Source of the DNA: Orenia metallireducens
GTDB taxonomy: Bacteria; Bacillota; Halanaerobiia; Halobacteroidales; Halobacteroidaceae
Assembly (NCBI RefSeq): GCF_003001995.1
Contig: NZ_PVNB01000016.1
Location: forward strand, 1 to 64,000
Length of the DNA stretch: 64,000 bases
Direction: 5' to 3'
A program made the translations under genes and the position numbers. Numbering within the stretch: position 1 is the first letter of the stretch; every line of letters begins with the position of its first letter. Under the pieces are notes generated by a model. The model had not been told where the DNA came from. It did no database searches and saw only the letters and a list, made by a program, of their open reading frames with translations. Shown one piece after another: positions 9,024 through 17,995 of the stretch.

Positions 9024-9064
9024 AAAAAGAGTAACTCTTCTTCACAAGAGTTACTCTTTTCTTT
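9024..9064 (+). terminator. Terminator after methyltransferase
   Basis: The stem AAAAGAGTAACTCTT / AAGAGTTACTCTTTT is followed by a T-rich run. Confidence 0.85.
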
Positions 9065-9155
9065 TTCTTTAGTCAACTTATTGAATAAAGAAAATAAGGA
9101 TATACTTAAATTAAAGTTAAGTGAGTAAATTAAGCTCAGAAAGGGGCTGTGAAAG

Positions 9156-9473
9156 ATGGTACTATTTAATAACCATTGGAGTTTTGGTGGACTTTTCTCT
9201 ACTAACTATTATCAAAATGGAGAGATGCTAGATAATGGGCAGAAGTTGTACCATGACAGGTATCATGTTTATGTCAATGATGAGTTTGTAGGAGATAAGG
9301 TGCTCTTAACTGAAAATAATCGTATATCTGATCTAGAAGGATATTTAAGAGATGCAGGCTTTAAAGACTTTAAAGCCACTTTAGAGGGAGGTCATTATCT
9401 GATTTCTTCAGAAAACCGTTTAGATTCAGTAGAGATGAAAAATCACTTAGCTTTCTATTTGAGGATCAGATAA
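9156..9473 (+). CDS. Small hypothetical protein
   Basis: The 105-residue soluble protein opens MVLFNNHWSFGGLFSTNYYQ. Aromatic residues are frequent and there is no signal peptide, membrane helix or Cys cluster. I do not recognise it. AAAGGGG 11 bases before the ATG and a terminator overlapping the stop support a real gene. It faces the c-di-GMP gene, and the terminator hairpin is usable by both. Confidence 0.5.
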   Translation: MVLFNNHWSFGGLFSTNYYQNGEMLDNGQKLYHDRYHVYVNDEFVGDKVLLTENNRISDLEGYLRDAGFKDFKATLEGGHYLISSENRLDSVEMKNHLAFYLRIR

Positions 9474-9515
9474 TAAACTAATAAGAGCCATATTTATGGC
9501 TCTTATTAGTTTATT
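9471..9515. terminator. Bidirectional terminator
   Basis: A near-perfect palindrome, TAATAAACTAATAAGAGCCA and its complement, separates two convergent genes. Its T- and A-rich flanks suit termination on both strands. Confidence 0.85.
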
Positions 9516-10764
9516 AGGCTTGTGCTTTAAATTCTATCTTCTGTTTCAATAAATCCTCAAAGTCCTTGGCAGGTACAGGCTTACTGAAGAGATAGCCTTG
9601 GGCTTCATCACACTTATAATCATTTAGAAATTTAATCTCTTCCCAATTCTCGACACCTTCAGCCACAGTCTTCATCGTCAATTTATTAGCCATAGCTATA
9701 ATAGCAGATACAATAGCACTCCGTTTACTATTATTGTGGAAGTTACTGATAAAGGAACGATCGATTTTAATGATATCTACAGCAAACTTAGTAAGGTAAC
9801 TTAAAGATGAATAACCAGTTCCAAAATCATCTAATAATATCTTGACATTCATTTTTTTAAAATCTTCTAAAATAGAGCAAGTCAACTCTATATTCTCCAT
9901 AGCCAAGCTTTCGGTAATCTCTAGCCCCAATAGTTTAGGGTCTAACCCTGTTTCTGCTAAGATATCTTTAACAGTCTCTGTTAAATTTGACTTATGAAAT
10001 TGTTGAGCAGATAGGTTAACTGAAATCTCTATTGGTTGATAGTCTTGATCTATCCATGCTTGAGCTTGAAGGCAGGCCTCTTTTAGTACATACTCTCCTA
10101 AAGGAACGATTAAACCAGTCTCCTCAGCTAAAGGAATAAACTTTCCAGGAGATATTAAACCTTCAGTAGGATGTTCCCATCTTACTAAAGCTTCTGCTTT
10201 TTTTATCTTTCCTGTCTTAATATCTACAATTGGTTGATAGTAGACTCTAAGTTCTTTATTTTGGATAGCTCTTCTTAGATTCTGTTCCATATATAGCTTT
10301 TTATTGACTTGTAAATTCATATTATTGTTGTATAATTGAAAGGAAGTTCCTGCTTCTTCCTTAGCTTTATACATTGCTGTATCAGCATTTCTAAGTAGGG
10401 TTTCTTCATGGATACTATCATCAGGATAAAAGGAGATTCCTATACTAGCAGTTAGAATGAACCTATTATCCTTTATAATAAAAGGTTTATCAAAGATTTT
10501 GGTTAAGCGTTGGGTGATTTCTGGAATATCATGTTTATGATTCTGGATTTGTGGTAAAATTCCAATGAAGTCATCACCACCCATTCTAGCAATCATCTCT
10601 CTGTTATTTAAAATATTCTTTAAACGCTTAGTCAATTCTAATAATATTAGATCCCCTGTTTGATGACCATGAATATCATTAATTAATTTAAATCTATCTA
10701 TATCTAAAAAGAATACTGCAAGCTTTTCATTGTTATGCTTGGCAATTTCAATTTCAATCTGCAA
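9514..10764 (-). pseudogene. GGDEF-EAL half of a split c-di-GMP gene
   Basis: The 416-residue open frame carries most of a GGDEF domain (FFLDIDRFKLINDIHGHQ, then RMGGDDF at the active site) and a complete EAL domain. EALVRWEHP is at about 188-196, and LLDDFGTGYSSLSYL and VDIIKIDRSFI follow. The EAL residues look intact, so phosphodiesterase activity is plausible. The GGDDF variant makes cyclase activity less certain. The reading frame continues that of the gene at 10772-11476 after a frameshift in a TC repeat at 10781-10788. The whole locus is one PAS-GGDEF-EAL protein of about 650 residues interrupted in this sequence. Translation of this half alone would need internal initiation, with no clear ribosome site. 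Confidence 0.75.
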
Positions 10765-10771
10765 CTGTTTG

Positions 10772-11476
10772 CTAAAGCCCTCTCTCTCGGTTTGCTAATC
10801 CAGTCAATGAATCGTGAAGTGATTGATATTTTAAAGCCTCTTCAGCCTGCTTATGCTTAGTAATATCTATCCCTATAGCTAAGATACCATCAACCTCTTG
10901 ATTAAAGTTTACAATCTGTGAGATACTCCAAGAGATAAGTTTCTGTTTATTATCCTTACATAGTATAGATAATTCTCTATTGCGAATCTTCTCTTCAGTA
11001 AAGATAGGATTAAATACTTCTTTGGCTTTTTTTATTAGATTAGAGGGAATGAGTATTTCGTAAATACTCTTATTTAAAACATCTTCAGCCTTAAAACCAG
11101 TCTCTCTTTCAGCATATTGATTAAAATTGATAATTTTACCCTCTCCATTTAAGGTAAAGATTAGAGTATTGGCTGTATTGATTATATTTTCTTTAAATTC
11201 TTTTTCTTTATAGAGTTTATTTTTAACATTATTTATTCTAATATTGTTTATTATTAAGAATAATACCAATAAGATTAAGATAATAATGAAAACGATTAAA
11301 TTTTTATATTCATTCAAGAAAGAGAGAGGGGAAGTGTTATGGGAATTTAGAATAAGAATAGTCTCTTCTTCAATTGATTTATTCTGATTTGAAATGTTAT
11401 GATTATATACAAAGGCTAAGGATAGGGTTAATATAATTGTGGCTATAATAAATAATCTCTTTTTAAAGGATATCAT
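10772..11476 (-). pseudogene. Membrane-PAS half of the split c-di-GMP gene
   Basis: The 234-residue frame has two membrane helices (FIIATIILTLSLAFVY near residues 8-23 and LIVFIIILILLVLFLIINN near 60-78). A PAS/PAC domain follows (NTANTLIFTLNGEGKIINFN, GIDITKHKQAEEAL). It then starts a GGDEF domain (YQSLHDSLTGLANRE) before a stop. The junction reads CGAGAGAGAGGGC on the coding strand. Losing one GA, or gaining two, restores the frame as LANRE..GFSKQL and joins it to 9514-10764. AAAGGAG precedes the ATG. It may be a sensor inactivated by slippage, phase-variable, or a sequencing error. Confidence 0.75.
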
Positions 11477-11830
11477 TATAGTCTCCTTTCTTGGTCTAAT
11501 TAAAGGGTTATAGTTCTTATGTTAGATATTAATAAAAAGTTTCTGCATTTTATATTAAATCGCTTTGAATAATTAGTTCTACATAGATTAGTAATTTACC
11601 TGCAAAAATTAAAATTAAAGAATCGAGGGATTTTAAGACTTACTTTAATAAATCAAAATAATAAAGTAGATAATCTTATAAATTAGCTAGTAAATTTAAT
11701 CTCAATCTTGAAGAAATAAGCAACTTACAAGTAGGTTTGTATCAGTATTGGTGGTAGTGAATAATAGATTAAATATATTAATATACTATAATTAGATTAT
11801 TTTTCTAGTCTAGCTTAAATATAATTATAA
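11477..11830. other. AT-rich gap, nothing supported
   Basis: No ORF with a ribosome site and no clear hairpin is seen between the PAS gene start and the transposon fossil. The promoter for the minus-strand c-di-GMP gene should lie at the left end. Confidence 0.35.
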
Positions 11831-11831
11831 T

Positions 11832-11931
11832 AATACCCACGGACTGACAGGAATTTAAGCCTATGGAGATGGCGAAGTATCGCTTCTATGAAGTAGGAAT
11901 CTTCGTGTGCTTGCACCGAGGAGGGTCAAGA
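11832..11931 (+). mobile_element. Fossil IS200/IS605-type right end (tnpB tail plus omega-RNA-like sequence)
   Basis: Bases 11832-11858 translate as NTHGLTGI-stop, the typical last residues of TnpB transposon nucleases (TVGHTGI-like). The following bases form short hairpins: GCGA/TCGC near 11872-11885, then a CTTCGTG/CACCGAG stem around 11901-11920, ending GGAGGGTCAA at 11929. That is the kind of sequence that forms the guide-RNA scaffold at the 3' end of such elements. No upstream tnpB frame survives. A second fossil with the same GGGAATTTAAGCCT junction lies at 44119-44180. The identification is by motif; a search is needed to name the family. Confidence 0.55.
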
Positions 11932-12187
11932 GGGAAGAATGAAAAGTCAAGTTATCACTATTTACTAGCTGAATCTTTCTATATAAATAAAGATTATTCA
12001 CAATTGACAGTAGATAGAATAATATGATAATATAAAATCTATTAATAGTTATTTTTTACATAAAATAAATTATATGTAATATTATTTGCTTGATTTCTAT
12101 AAGTATTTAATAGTGATTAGAAAGTTGGATTTTATTGGTTAATTACATATAAGGTAGATCAGTTTATAAGTATAGGAGGTATTAAAA

Positions 12188-12841
12188 GTGAAGGTTAGGT
12201 TAAGTATCTTGTTGGTGTTAATCATGGTTTTGGGTTTCAATGCAAACCTTTATGCTTATAATTATCAGTCTTTAGAGAATTATATCAGTTATCGAATTAA
12301 GTATATCCACAATATAGCTCATAATGGGAATATTACTTTGTCTAAAGTTAGGGTTAGAGAGTATGCTAAAGATATTATCTATTGGTCAGATTATTATTCT
12401 AGGGAGTTGCAAGTAAATATAGATCCCTTGTTAGTAACGGCCATTTTGGAGACAGAGACTAATTTTGTTTCAAGGGAGGATTATGACTCAGGGGCTAGTA
12501 TTGGAATTGCTAGCATGAGAATCGATACAGCTAAATGGATTGCTAAAAGAATTAATATTAATTATAATAAGTGGGATGTTTTAGATCCAACTGGTCTAGG
12601 AATTAGATTTGCTGTTTATTATTTAGGTTTGGCTTACAATAAGTACAATGGGGATATTGATAAAATTATTGTATCTTATAATCAGGGATTTGCTAAGGCT
12701 AGTTCTAAAGATTTAGATCAATTATATAATAATTATCTATTTAAGGTGTTAGGAAGATATAACTATTATCAGCAGAGGATTAGATCCTATGATAGTACAA
12801 TAGATAACTACTTTGCTTATAAATTAGCAAAATTAGATTAA
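12188..12841 (+). CDS. Exported lytic transglycosylase (SLT domain)
   Basis: The 217-residue product has a signal peptide (VRLSILLVLIMVLGFNANLYA) and a GH23-type domain. The catalytic-Glu motif LLVTAILETETNF is at about residues 80-92. SGASIGIASMRIDTA matches the GxxGxxQ/M region, YLGLAYNKYNGDIDKIIVSYNQG matches the LAAYNxG region, and a Tyr-rich tail (YNYYQQRI) follows. It should cut peptidoglycan glycan strands outside the cytoplasmic membrane. GTG start behind AGGAGG. It shares a bidirectional terminator with the convergent abrB-like gene. Confidence 0.85.
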   Translation: MKVRLSILLVLIMVLGFNANLYAYNYQSLENYISYRIKYIHNIAHNGNITLSKVRVREYAKDIIYWSDYYSRELQVNIDPLLVTAILETETNFVSREDYDSGASIGIASMRIDTAKWIAKRININYNKWDVLDPTGLGIRFAVYYLGLAYNKYNGDIDKIIVSYNQGFAKASSKDLDQLYNNYLFKVLGRYNYYQQRIRSYDSTIDNYFAYKLAKLD

Positions 12842-12856
12842 TTTTGATTGAATATC

Positions 12857-12895
12857 AAAAAGTAGTAGGGAATTCCCTACTACTTTTACTTTTTA
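12857..12895. terminator. Bidirectional terminator
   Basis: The stem AAAAGTAGTAGGG-AATT-CCCTACTACTTTT lies between convergent genes, with U-runs on both strands. Confidence 0.85.
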
Positions 12896-12908
12896 TCATC
12901 TTATAGAA

Positions 12909-13163
12909 TTAAGCACCTTTACCTTCATTAGATATTTCATCTAGGCATTCAGTACAAACAATCTTTCCTTTAAAATCTATAGTATCTCCAGCATTACCAC
13001 AGAAAGTGCAGGCTGGCTCATACTTTCTGAAGATAATCATATTGCTATCCACATAAATTTCTAGAGGGTCTTTAACATCAATTCCTAGAGTTCTTCTTAG
13101 TTCGATTGGGATAACAATTCTTCCTAAATCATCAATTTTTCTAACAATACCTGTTGATTTCAT
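12909..13163 (-). CDS. AbrB-family transcription regulator with zinc-knuckle tail
   Basis: The 84-residue product opens MKSTGIVRKIDDLGRIVIPI and continues ELRRTLGIDVKDPLEIYVD, the swapped-hairpin DNA-binding domain of AbrB/Abh transition-state regulators. The C-terminal half has CTFCG and CTEC pairs about 19 residues apart, which look like a zinc ribbon and are found in several clostridial relatives. The ATG at 13163, preceded by AAAGGAGAG at good spacing, is preferred over the TTG six bases upstream. A consensus promoter about 145 bases upstream would give a long leader. Confidence 0.85.
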   Translation of the reverse strand: MKSTGIVRKIDDLGRIVIPIELRRTLGIDVKDPLEIYVDSNMIIFRKYEPACTFCGNAGDTIDFKGKIVCTECLDEISNEGKGA

Positions 13164-13307
13164 TAGCAAATCTCTCCTTTTTATTCTTAATTTTAGTGGT
13201 TATTAGATGACTGACAACTATAGCTAAAACTTTCATAACTTCCTAAATAAAATATTAGAATTATAAATTTAATTAATGGAAGAGTTTTATTTATACAACA
13301 ATTAACA

Positions 13308-13336
13308 ATTATAACATAAGTGATACTGGTTATCAA
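13308..13336 (-). promoter_or_regulatory. Sigma-A promoter for the abrB-like gene
   Basis: On the minus strand TTGATA is followed by a 17-base spacer and TATAAT. This predicts a start near 13301 and a 5' untranslated region of about 138 bases. Confidence 0.65.
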
Positions 13337-13377
13337 TGATATTTATTAAAAAATTTATAAATATTATAATAATGTTA

Positions 13378-13497
13378 TTAATTTGTAAATATAAGCGAGT
13401 TTGTTTTTAACAGACAATAAACTATATTTAAATTATTGACAAAAGATATATCTAGTATTATAATGATAATAAGAATCAGTACTAAAGAACTTGCCAT
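13378..13497 (-). CDS. Candidate 39-residue hydrophobic peptide (possible type I toxin)
   Basis: A short frame starts ATG behind a near-perfect TTTAGGAGGTAATTC ribosome site. It encodes a peptide with an extremely hydrophobic N-terminal segment (SLVLILIIIIILDISFV) and a short tail ending LLKTNSLIFTN. Size and composition resemble membrane-acting type I toxins or small membrane peptides. Its first half is read from the strand opposite a perfect sigma-A promoter, so the Ile-rich segment could be a by-product of TATAAT-rich DNA. It is listed because of the ribosome site; expression is unproven. Confidence 0.35.
   Translation of the reverse strand: MASSLVLILIIIIILDISFVNNLNIVYCLLKTNSLIFTN
13436..13464 (+). 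promoter_or_regulatory. Perfect consensus sigma-A promoter
   Basis: TTGACA, a 17-base spacer, then TATAAT, predicting a start near 13471. No protein-coding frame follows before the terminator at 13539-13576, so the transcript should be a small RNA of about 106 nt. Confidence 0.7.
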
Positions 13498-13576
13498 GAA
13501 TTACCTCCTAAAATTGAATAATATCTATTGAATCAAAGGGCAACAGTATTATTTGAATAGTACTGTTGCTTTTTTA
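13471..13576 (+). ncRNA. Candidate small RNA antisense to the 39-codon ORF
   Basis: The unit is bounded by a consensus promoter and a good terminator. It contains ACCTCCT at 13503-13509, complementary to a Shine-Dalgarno sequence. It is exactly antisense to the ribosome site and start codon of the minus-strand peptide ORF. It could be the antitoxin RNA of a type I pair, or a trans-acting regulator that masks ribosome sites. No known family was recognised. Confidence 0.5.
13539..13576 (+). terminator. Terminator of the candidate small RNA
   Basis: GCAACAGTATT pairs with AGTACTGTTGC (one mismatch), then TTTTTTA. Confidence 0.8.
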
Positions 13577-13683
13577 TTTGATAGTACTTTCAAGCAAATA
13601 TAAATTGCATATCTATATTGTCCTATTGTGCTAGTTGAATTTAGATGTTAATAGTATTTTTTATGGAGATATTGCGATATTTT

Positions 13684-13781
13684 TAGGTGTTCGGTAGATA
13701 GGTGGCTGAATGGTTAGGCAGTTGGATTTTCCTAATCCCTACCCACCTGCCGCCTAAATGTCGCTTTTTCTCTATATTGTG
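13684..13781 (-). repeat. Dispersed palindromic repeat, family A, copy 1
   Basis: An imperfect palindrome of about 98 bases. On the minus strand it aligns closely with 25168-25273 (AGAAAAAGCGACATTTAGG, AGGTGGGTAGGGATTAGGAA, AATCCAACTGCCTAACCA). A shorter diverged copy is at 38690-38766. Confidence 0.75.
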
Positions 13782-13929
13782 TAAGTTCTTATACTACTAC
13801 AAGGCTTTATGCTTACTAAAATCTCTGTTAATAAATAAAATACAGAAGAATCGAGAAAAATAGTAGTAGCTTAGAGTATTTAATCATAGAATAAATCTTG
13901 TATTAGATCATTAGGAGGCAGATAAATAG

Positions 13930-14925
13930 ATGGAATCTAAATTAAATTTAAAGCAGTCTGATCAGCTACATAGTAAGAATAAGGCTATTGCCCTAGATAG
14001 TGAAAAGGTTTATGAGATATTGATTATAGGAGGAGGCCCAGCTGGACTTTCTGCAGCAATTTATTGTATGAGAAAGGGAATTGAGACAGGTTTAATTACT
14101 GAAGATATAGGTGGACAACTGTTATACACTATAGATATAGAGAATTATATCGGTTATAGATATATTGAAGGGGCACAGCTAGTTGAGAAATTTAGAGCTC
14201 AGGTAGAACAGTTTGAGATAGGATTTGAACAGGGCTCAAAAGTAACAGCTATAGATATTAATGATAAGATTAAGAAGGTAAGTACAGCTGCAGGGAAGAC
14301 TTATCAAGCTCGTGCTCTGATTATTGCCACAGGAAAGGTTTCAAGAACTTTGGGTATAGCTGGAGAAGAAGAGTTAACTGGTAGAGGAGTCTCTTATTGT
14401 GCTACCTGTGATGCCCCTTTGTATAGAGGGAAAAAGGTAATAGTTGTAGGAGGTGGTAACTCAGGAGTAGAGGCGAGTATTGACTTGGCTAAATTGGCTG
14501 AGCAAGTAACTCTAATTCAAGACCAAGATAGATTGACAGCAGATCAAATCTTAATTGATAAGTTGGATAAATTCAACAATGTGAATATCTTAACTGAACA
14601 TGAGTTAGTAGAGATTAAAGGTGAGCAACTGGTTAATAGTGTTGTAATCAGAGACAAGAAGAATAATCAGCAAAGAGAGATGGAGATCAATGGAGTATTT
14701 GTGGAGATTGGTCTTGTGCCAAATACAGAGTTTATCGATAATAAGCTAGAATTAAATCCCTATAACGAGATAGTAATCGATTGTGAATGTAAAGCCAGTG
14801 TTGAAGGGGTTTTTGCAGCTGGAGATGTAACCTCTGTTCCCTTTAAGCAGATTATTATAGCAGCAGGTGAAGGTTCTAAAGCTGCTTTAGTAGCCTATGA
14901 TTATATTTTAAAGTTAGCAGAGTAA
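13930..14925 (+). CDS. trxB: Thioredoxin reductase-like flavoprotein
   Basis: The 331-residue product has an FAD-binding GGGPAGLSAAIYCMRKG (about 34-50), the redox-active CATC (about 157-160) and the NAD(P)-binding GGGNSGVEAS. The C-terminal FAD site is GVFAAGDVTSVPFKQI. It has about 25 extra N-terminal residues before the first strand compared with standard TrxB. It should reduce thioredoxin or a related partner with NAD(P)H. No thioredoxin gene is adjacent, so an AhpF- or ferredoxin-linked variant cannot be excluded. GGAGG precedes the ATG by about 10 bases. Confidence 0.87.
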   Translation: MESKLNLKQSDQLHSKNKAIALDSEKVYEILIIGGGPAGLSAAIYCMRKGIETGLITEDIGGQLLYTIDIENYIGYRYIEGAQLVEKFRAQVEQFEIGFEQGSKVTAIDINDKIKKVSTAAGKTYQARALIIATGKVSRTLGIAGEEELTGRGVSYCATCDAPLYRGKKVIVVGGGNSGVEASIDLAKLAEQVTLIQDQDRLTADQILIDKLDKFNNVNILTEHELVEIKGEQLVNSVVIRDKKNNQQREMEINGVFVEIGLVPNTEFIDNKLELNPYNEIVIDCECKASVEGVFAAGDVTSVPFKQIIIAAGEGSKAALVAYDYILKLAE

Positions 14926-14954
14926 AGTTGATGAAACAGATAAGTCTTATTTAT

Positions 14955-14992
14955 AAAATTATCATCTTCAAATATTTGGGGATGATTTTTAT
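14955..14992 (+). terminator. Weak terminator after trxB
   Basis: An ATCATC...GATGAT stem with A-rich and T-rich flanks; short and imperfect. Confidence 0.4.
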
Positions 14993-15176
14993 TATTGAGC
15001 AAATTAGTAAAGTTAAGTTTTTAATATATCTATACTCTATTAATTCTATATTAGTATAAAATTTTAATAATATTAATTATTTATGATCTAATTTAAAGGT
15101 GATTTTATCTTTTTAGATAATTATGTAATAAATAAATCTAATAGATTAATAATAATTCTAGAAAGGGGGTGAGTAG

Positions 15177-16481
15177 ATGAAAAAGAGAATGACTATTTTA
15201 TTTTCTGTAATGATATTTCTAAGTTCTCTATTACTTCTTAAAGCTGAGGCTAGACCTTCAGATTTGGTATATCAGATACCAATTCAGGGGACTGTAAATC
15301 CTGGAATGTTAAAACTAGTAAAAAAAGGGATAGCAGAAGCAGAAGCGGCGGGAGCAGATGTTATTATCTTTAAGATTGATACCTATGGTGGATTAGTAGA
15401 CTCAGGAATTAAGGTTAAAGATGCAATCTTTGCTACTAAGATTCCTACAGTTACATATGTAGCAAATAGAGCTTGGTCAGCAGGTGCTTTGATTGCACTT
15501 TCAGGTGAGAAGCTGGTGATGCTTCCTGGTAGTAGTATGGGAGCTGCTGAGACTAGACCCAATGAAGAAAAATATATTTCAGCTTTGCGTAAAGAGTTTA
15601 AAGCAACAGCAGAAAGAAGAGCTAAGAATTCTGATTTAGCAGCAGCTATGGTTGATAAGGATATAAAGGTTGAAGGTATTATAGCCAAGGATAAACTATT
15701 AACCTTGACTGCTCAGGAGGCATTAGAGCATGGGATGGCTGATTTGCTAGTTGATGATTTTAAGGGTCTATTAAAGAAATTAGATCTATCAGAAGCCAAG
15801 GTAGTAAAGGTTGAAGCTACTACTGCTGAAAAGTTGGCAAGAGTTGTTACCAACCCCAATGTTAGCATCTTATTATTAACTATAGGATTTATAGCTTTAG
15901 TTTTTGAAGCTTTAGCACCTGGTTTTGGAGTAGGTGGTACAATAGGCCTAGTCAGTTTAGGAATCTTCTTTAGTGGATATATTATCAATGGTGTAGCAAG
16001 CTGGGGATTAGTCATATTATTTTTAGTAGGTATAATCTTGATGGTCTTAGAGATATTTGTAGTACCTGGATTTGGAGTAACAGGCATTGGTGGACTGCTG
16101 GCTATCTTTGCTAGCCTTTATTTCTTATTCCCAACACCAGATATTGCTTTAATGGTCTTAGCTACCGTATTTATTCTATCGGTAATTGGAACAGTAATTA
16201 TTGTGAGAGTCTTTGGAACAAGCAAGTTATGGCATAGAATTTCCTTAGAGGAGAGCCAGACTAAAGATTTGGGCTATATAGCTGCTCCAAAAGATATTGC
16301 TATCTTGGGTAAAGCTGGATATACTCTAACAACTTTAAGACCAGCAGGAATTGTGGAGGTTGATGGTGATAGATTTGATGTGGTCAGTGAAGGTGGATTT
16401 ATCGCTAAAGGTGAAGAGGTAGAGATAATTAAGGTTGAAGGAAGTAGAGTAGTTGTTAGGGCAGTGAAGAGTAAGGAGTAA
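15177..16481 (+). CDS. nfeD: NfeD-family membrane serine protease
   Basis: The 434-residue long-form NfeD has a signal peptide (MTILFSVMIFLSSLLLLKAEA) and a ClpP-like protease domain. The presumed nucleophile is in NRAWSAGALIAL (about residues 99-110) and Lys lies near IIAKDKLLTLTA. Four to five membrane helices (about 220-345) follow, then a C-terminal OB-fold (GKAGYTLTTLRPAGIVEVDG). Such proteins pair with flotillin/stomatin proteins in membrane quality control, and the next gene is floA, 20-30 bases downstream. ATG start with GGGGGTG site. Confidence 0.88.
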   Translation: MKKRMTILFSVMIFLSSLLLLKAEARPSDLVYQIPIQGTVNPGMLKLVKKGIAEAEAAGADVIIFKIDTYGGLVDSGIKVKDAIFATKIPTVTYVANRAWSAGALIALSGEKLVMLPGSSMGAAETRPNEEKYISALRKEFKATAERRAKNSDLAAAMVDKDIKVEGIIAKDKLLTLTAQEALEHGMADLLVDDFKGLLKKLDLSEAKVVKVEATTAEKLARVVTNPNVSILLLTIGFIALVFEALAPGFGVGGTIGLVSLGIFFSGYIINGVASWGLVILFLVGIILMVLEIFVVPGFGVTGIGGLLAIFASLYFLFPTPDIALMVLATVFILSVIGTVIIVRVFGTSKLWHRISLEESQTKDLGYIAAPKDIAILGKAGYTLTTLRPAGIVEVDGDRFDVVSEGGFIAKGEEVEIIKVEGSRVVVRAVKSKE

Positions 16482-16510
16482 GAAGTAAAAAATGACAAGG
16501 AGTGATAAAG

Positions 16511-17512
16511 TTGACTGGAGGCTTAGCGATTTTTATTATTGTATTTGGTATTTTGTTCCTCTCTGTATTCTTTTATTTTATCCCAGTAGGATTGTGGATT
16601 TCCGCTATTGCAGCAGGTGTTAAAATTAGTCTATTAAATCTTGTTGGAATGAGATTACGTCGAGTTATACCAACCCATATCATTAGTCCAATGATCAAGT
16701 CTCATAAGGCTGGATTAGATGTAACAACAGAACAGCTAGAGACACATTATTTGGCAGGAGGTAATGTTGATAGAGTAGTAGATGCTCTAATTGCTGCCCA
16801 AAGAGCTGAGATTGATTTAAGTTTTAAACAAGCTACAGCTATTGATTTAGCTGGTAGGGATGTATTAGAAGCAGTACAAATGAGTGTTAACCCTAAGGTA
16901 ATTCAAACACCAGTTGTAACTGCAGTAGCTATGGATGGAATTCAGGTGATGGCAACTGCAAGAGTTACAGTTAGAGCTGATATTGATCGCTTAGTTGGTG
17001 GAGCAGGAGAAGAGACTATATTAGCAAGGGTTGGAGAAGGTATTGTAACTACTGTTGGTTCTGCTGAAGCCCATACTAAAGTCTTGGAGAATCCAGACTC
17101 TATTTCTAAGACTGTATTAGGAAAGGGGCTAGATTCTGGTACAGCATTCCAGATTCTATCGATTGATATTGCCGATGTTGATGTAGGAAAGAATATTGGT
17201 GCTCAATTACAGACTGATCAGGCAGAAGCAGATAAAGAGATTGCTCAAGCCAAGGCTGAAGAGAGAAGAGCTATGGCTGTAGCAGAAGAGCAAGAAATGA
17301 GAGCTAGAGTACAAGAGATGAGAGCTAAGGTAGTTGAGGCAGAAGCAGAAGTTCCTAAAGCTATGGCAGAGGCCTTACGAACTGGCAAGATAGGAGTAAT
17401 GGACTATATGAATTTACAGAATCTTAAAGCAGATACTCAGATGAGAGAGAATATCTCTAGCTTAGGTTCTGGAAATAAACCTGAGAAGCCTTTGAAAAAA
17501 GATAAAGAGTAG
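16511..17512 (+). CDS. floA: Flotillin-like protein FloA
   Basis: The 333-residue product closely matches FloA/YqfA. An N-terminal membrane hairpin ([17 protein letters not shown]) is followed by [24 protein letters not shown], the [21 protein letters not shown] core and the coiled-coil Ala/Glu-rich [20 protein letters not shown]. It organises membrane microdomains together with NfeD. An in-frame GTG at 16502 overlaps the AAGGAG ribosome site, so the TTG at 16511, 8 bases after it, is the likelier start. It forms an operon with nfeD and the next gene. Confidence 0.92.
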   Translation: MTGGLAIFIIVFGILFLSVFFYFIPVGLWISAIAAGVKISLLNLVGMRLRRVIPTHIISPMIKSHKAGLDVTTEQLETHYLAGGNVDRVVDALIAAQRAEIDLSFKQATAIDLAGRDVLEAVQMSVNPKVIQTPVVTAVAMDGIQVMATARVTVRADIDRLVGGAGEETILARVGEGIVTTVGSAEAHTKVLENPDSISKTVLGKGLDSGTAFQILSIDIADVDVGKNIGAQLQTDQAEADKEIAQAKAEERRAMAVAEEQEMRARVQEMRAKVVEAEAEVPKAMAEALRTGKIGVMDYMNLQNLKADTQMRENISSLGSGNKPEKPLKKDKE

Positions 17513-17524
17513 GGGCTGATATAA

Positions 17525-17980
17525 ATGGATTTTATAGAAGATATTATGCCCTTTCTAGTGTGGATAATAATTGCAGGAATTGGTAGATTAATCAAGACTT
17601 CCACAGAGGAAGCTAATCAGAATCAGCAGAAGGGTAAATCTCAGGAGAAAATCTCTCCAAAAACTAGTGTTGATAATAAAAAAATAGAGACTCCTTTAGA
17701 GATCAATAATAGTTCTATTAGCCAGCAAAAAGATAAGATTCAAGAAGAGATAGAAAAAGAATATCATAGCAAGATAAGTAAAAAGAAAGAAAGAGATTCT
17801 GTTAAAAAGAAGAAGATTAAAGATAAAAAGAATAAGAAGAAGCAAGATGAAATTAAAGATAGCAAAGGATTTCAAGTGATTGATTTAGATTCTGTTGAAG
17901 AGAGTATTCTTAGAGGGATAGTATTTAAGGAGATCATTGATAAGCCACGATCAAAAAAACCCTATAAATATCATCATTGA
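17525..17980 (+). CDS. Lys/Glu-rich protein with N-terminal membrane segment
   Basis: The 151-residue product has a short hydrophobic start (IMPFLVWIIIAGIGRLI), then a highly charged, probably disordered middle rich in Lys, Glu and Gln. A short ordered tail follows (FQVIDLDSVEESILRGIVFKEIIDKP). The tail resembles the ending of small proteins often found behind nfeD-floA. The 12-base gap to floA and the terminator after it make it the third gene of the operon. Function unknown. Confidence 0.6.
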   Translation: MDFIEDIMPFLVWIIIAGIGRLIKTSTEEANQNQQKGKSQEKISPKTSVDNKKIETPLEINNSSISQQKDKIQEEIEKEYHSKISKKKERDSVKKKKIKDKKNKKKQDEIKDSKGFQVIDLDSVEESILRGIVFKEIIDKPRSKKPYKYHH

Positions 17981-17995
17981 TCTTTAAAATAAAGT

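Noticed and set aside
15713-16087. 124-residue minus-strand ORF within nfeD
   Set aside because: It lies wholly antisense to a well-supported gene, has Thr/Pro-rich low-complexity composition and no ribosome site.
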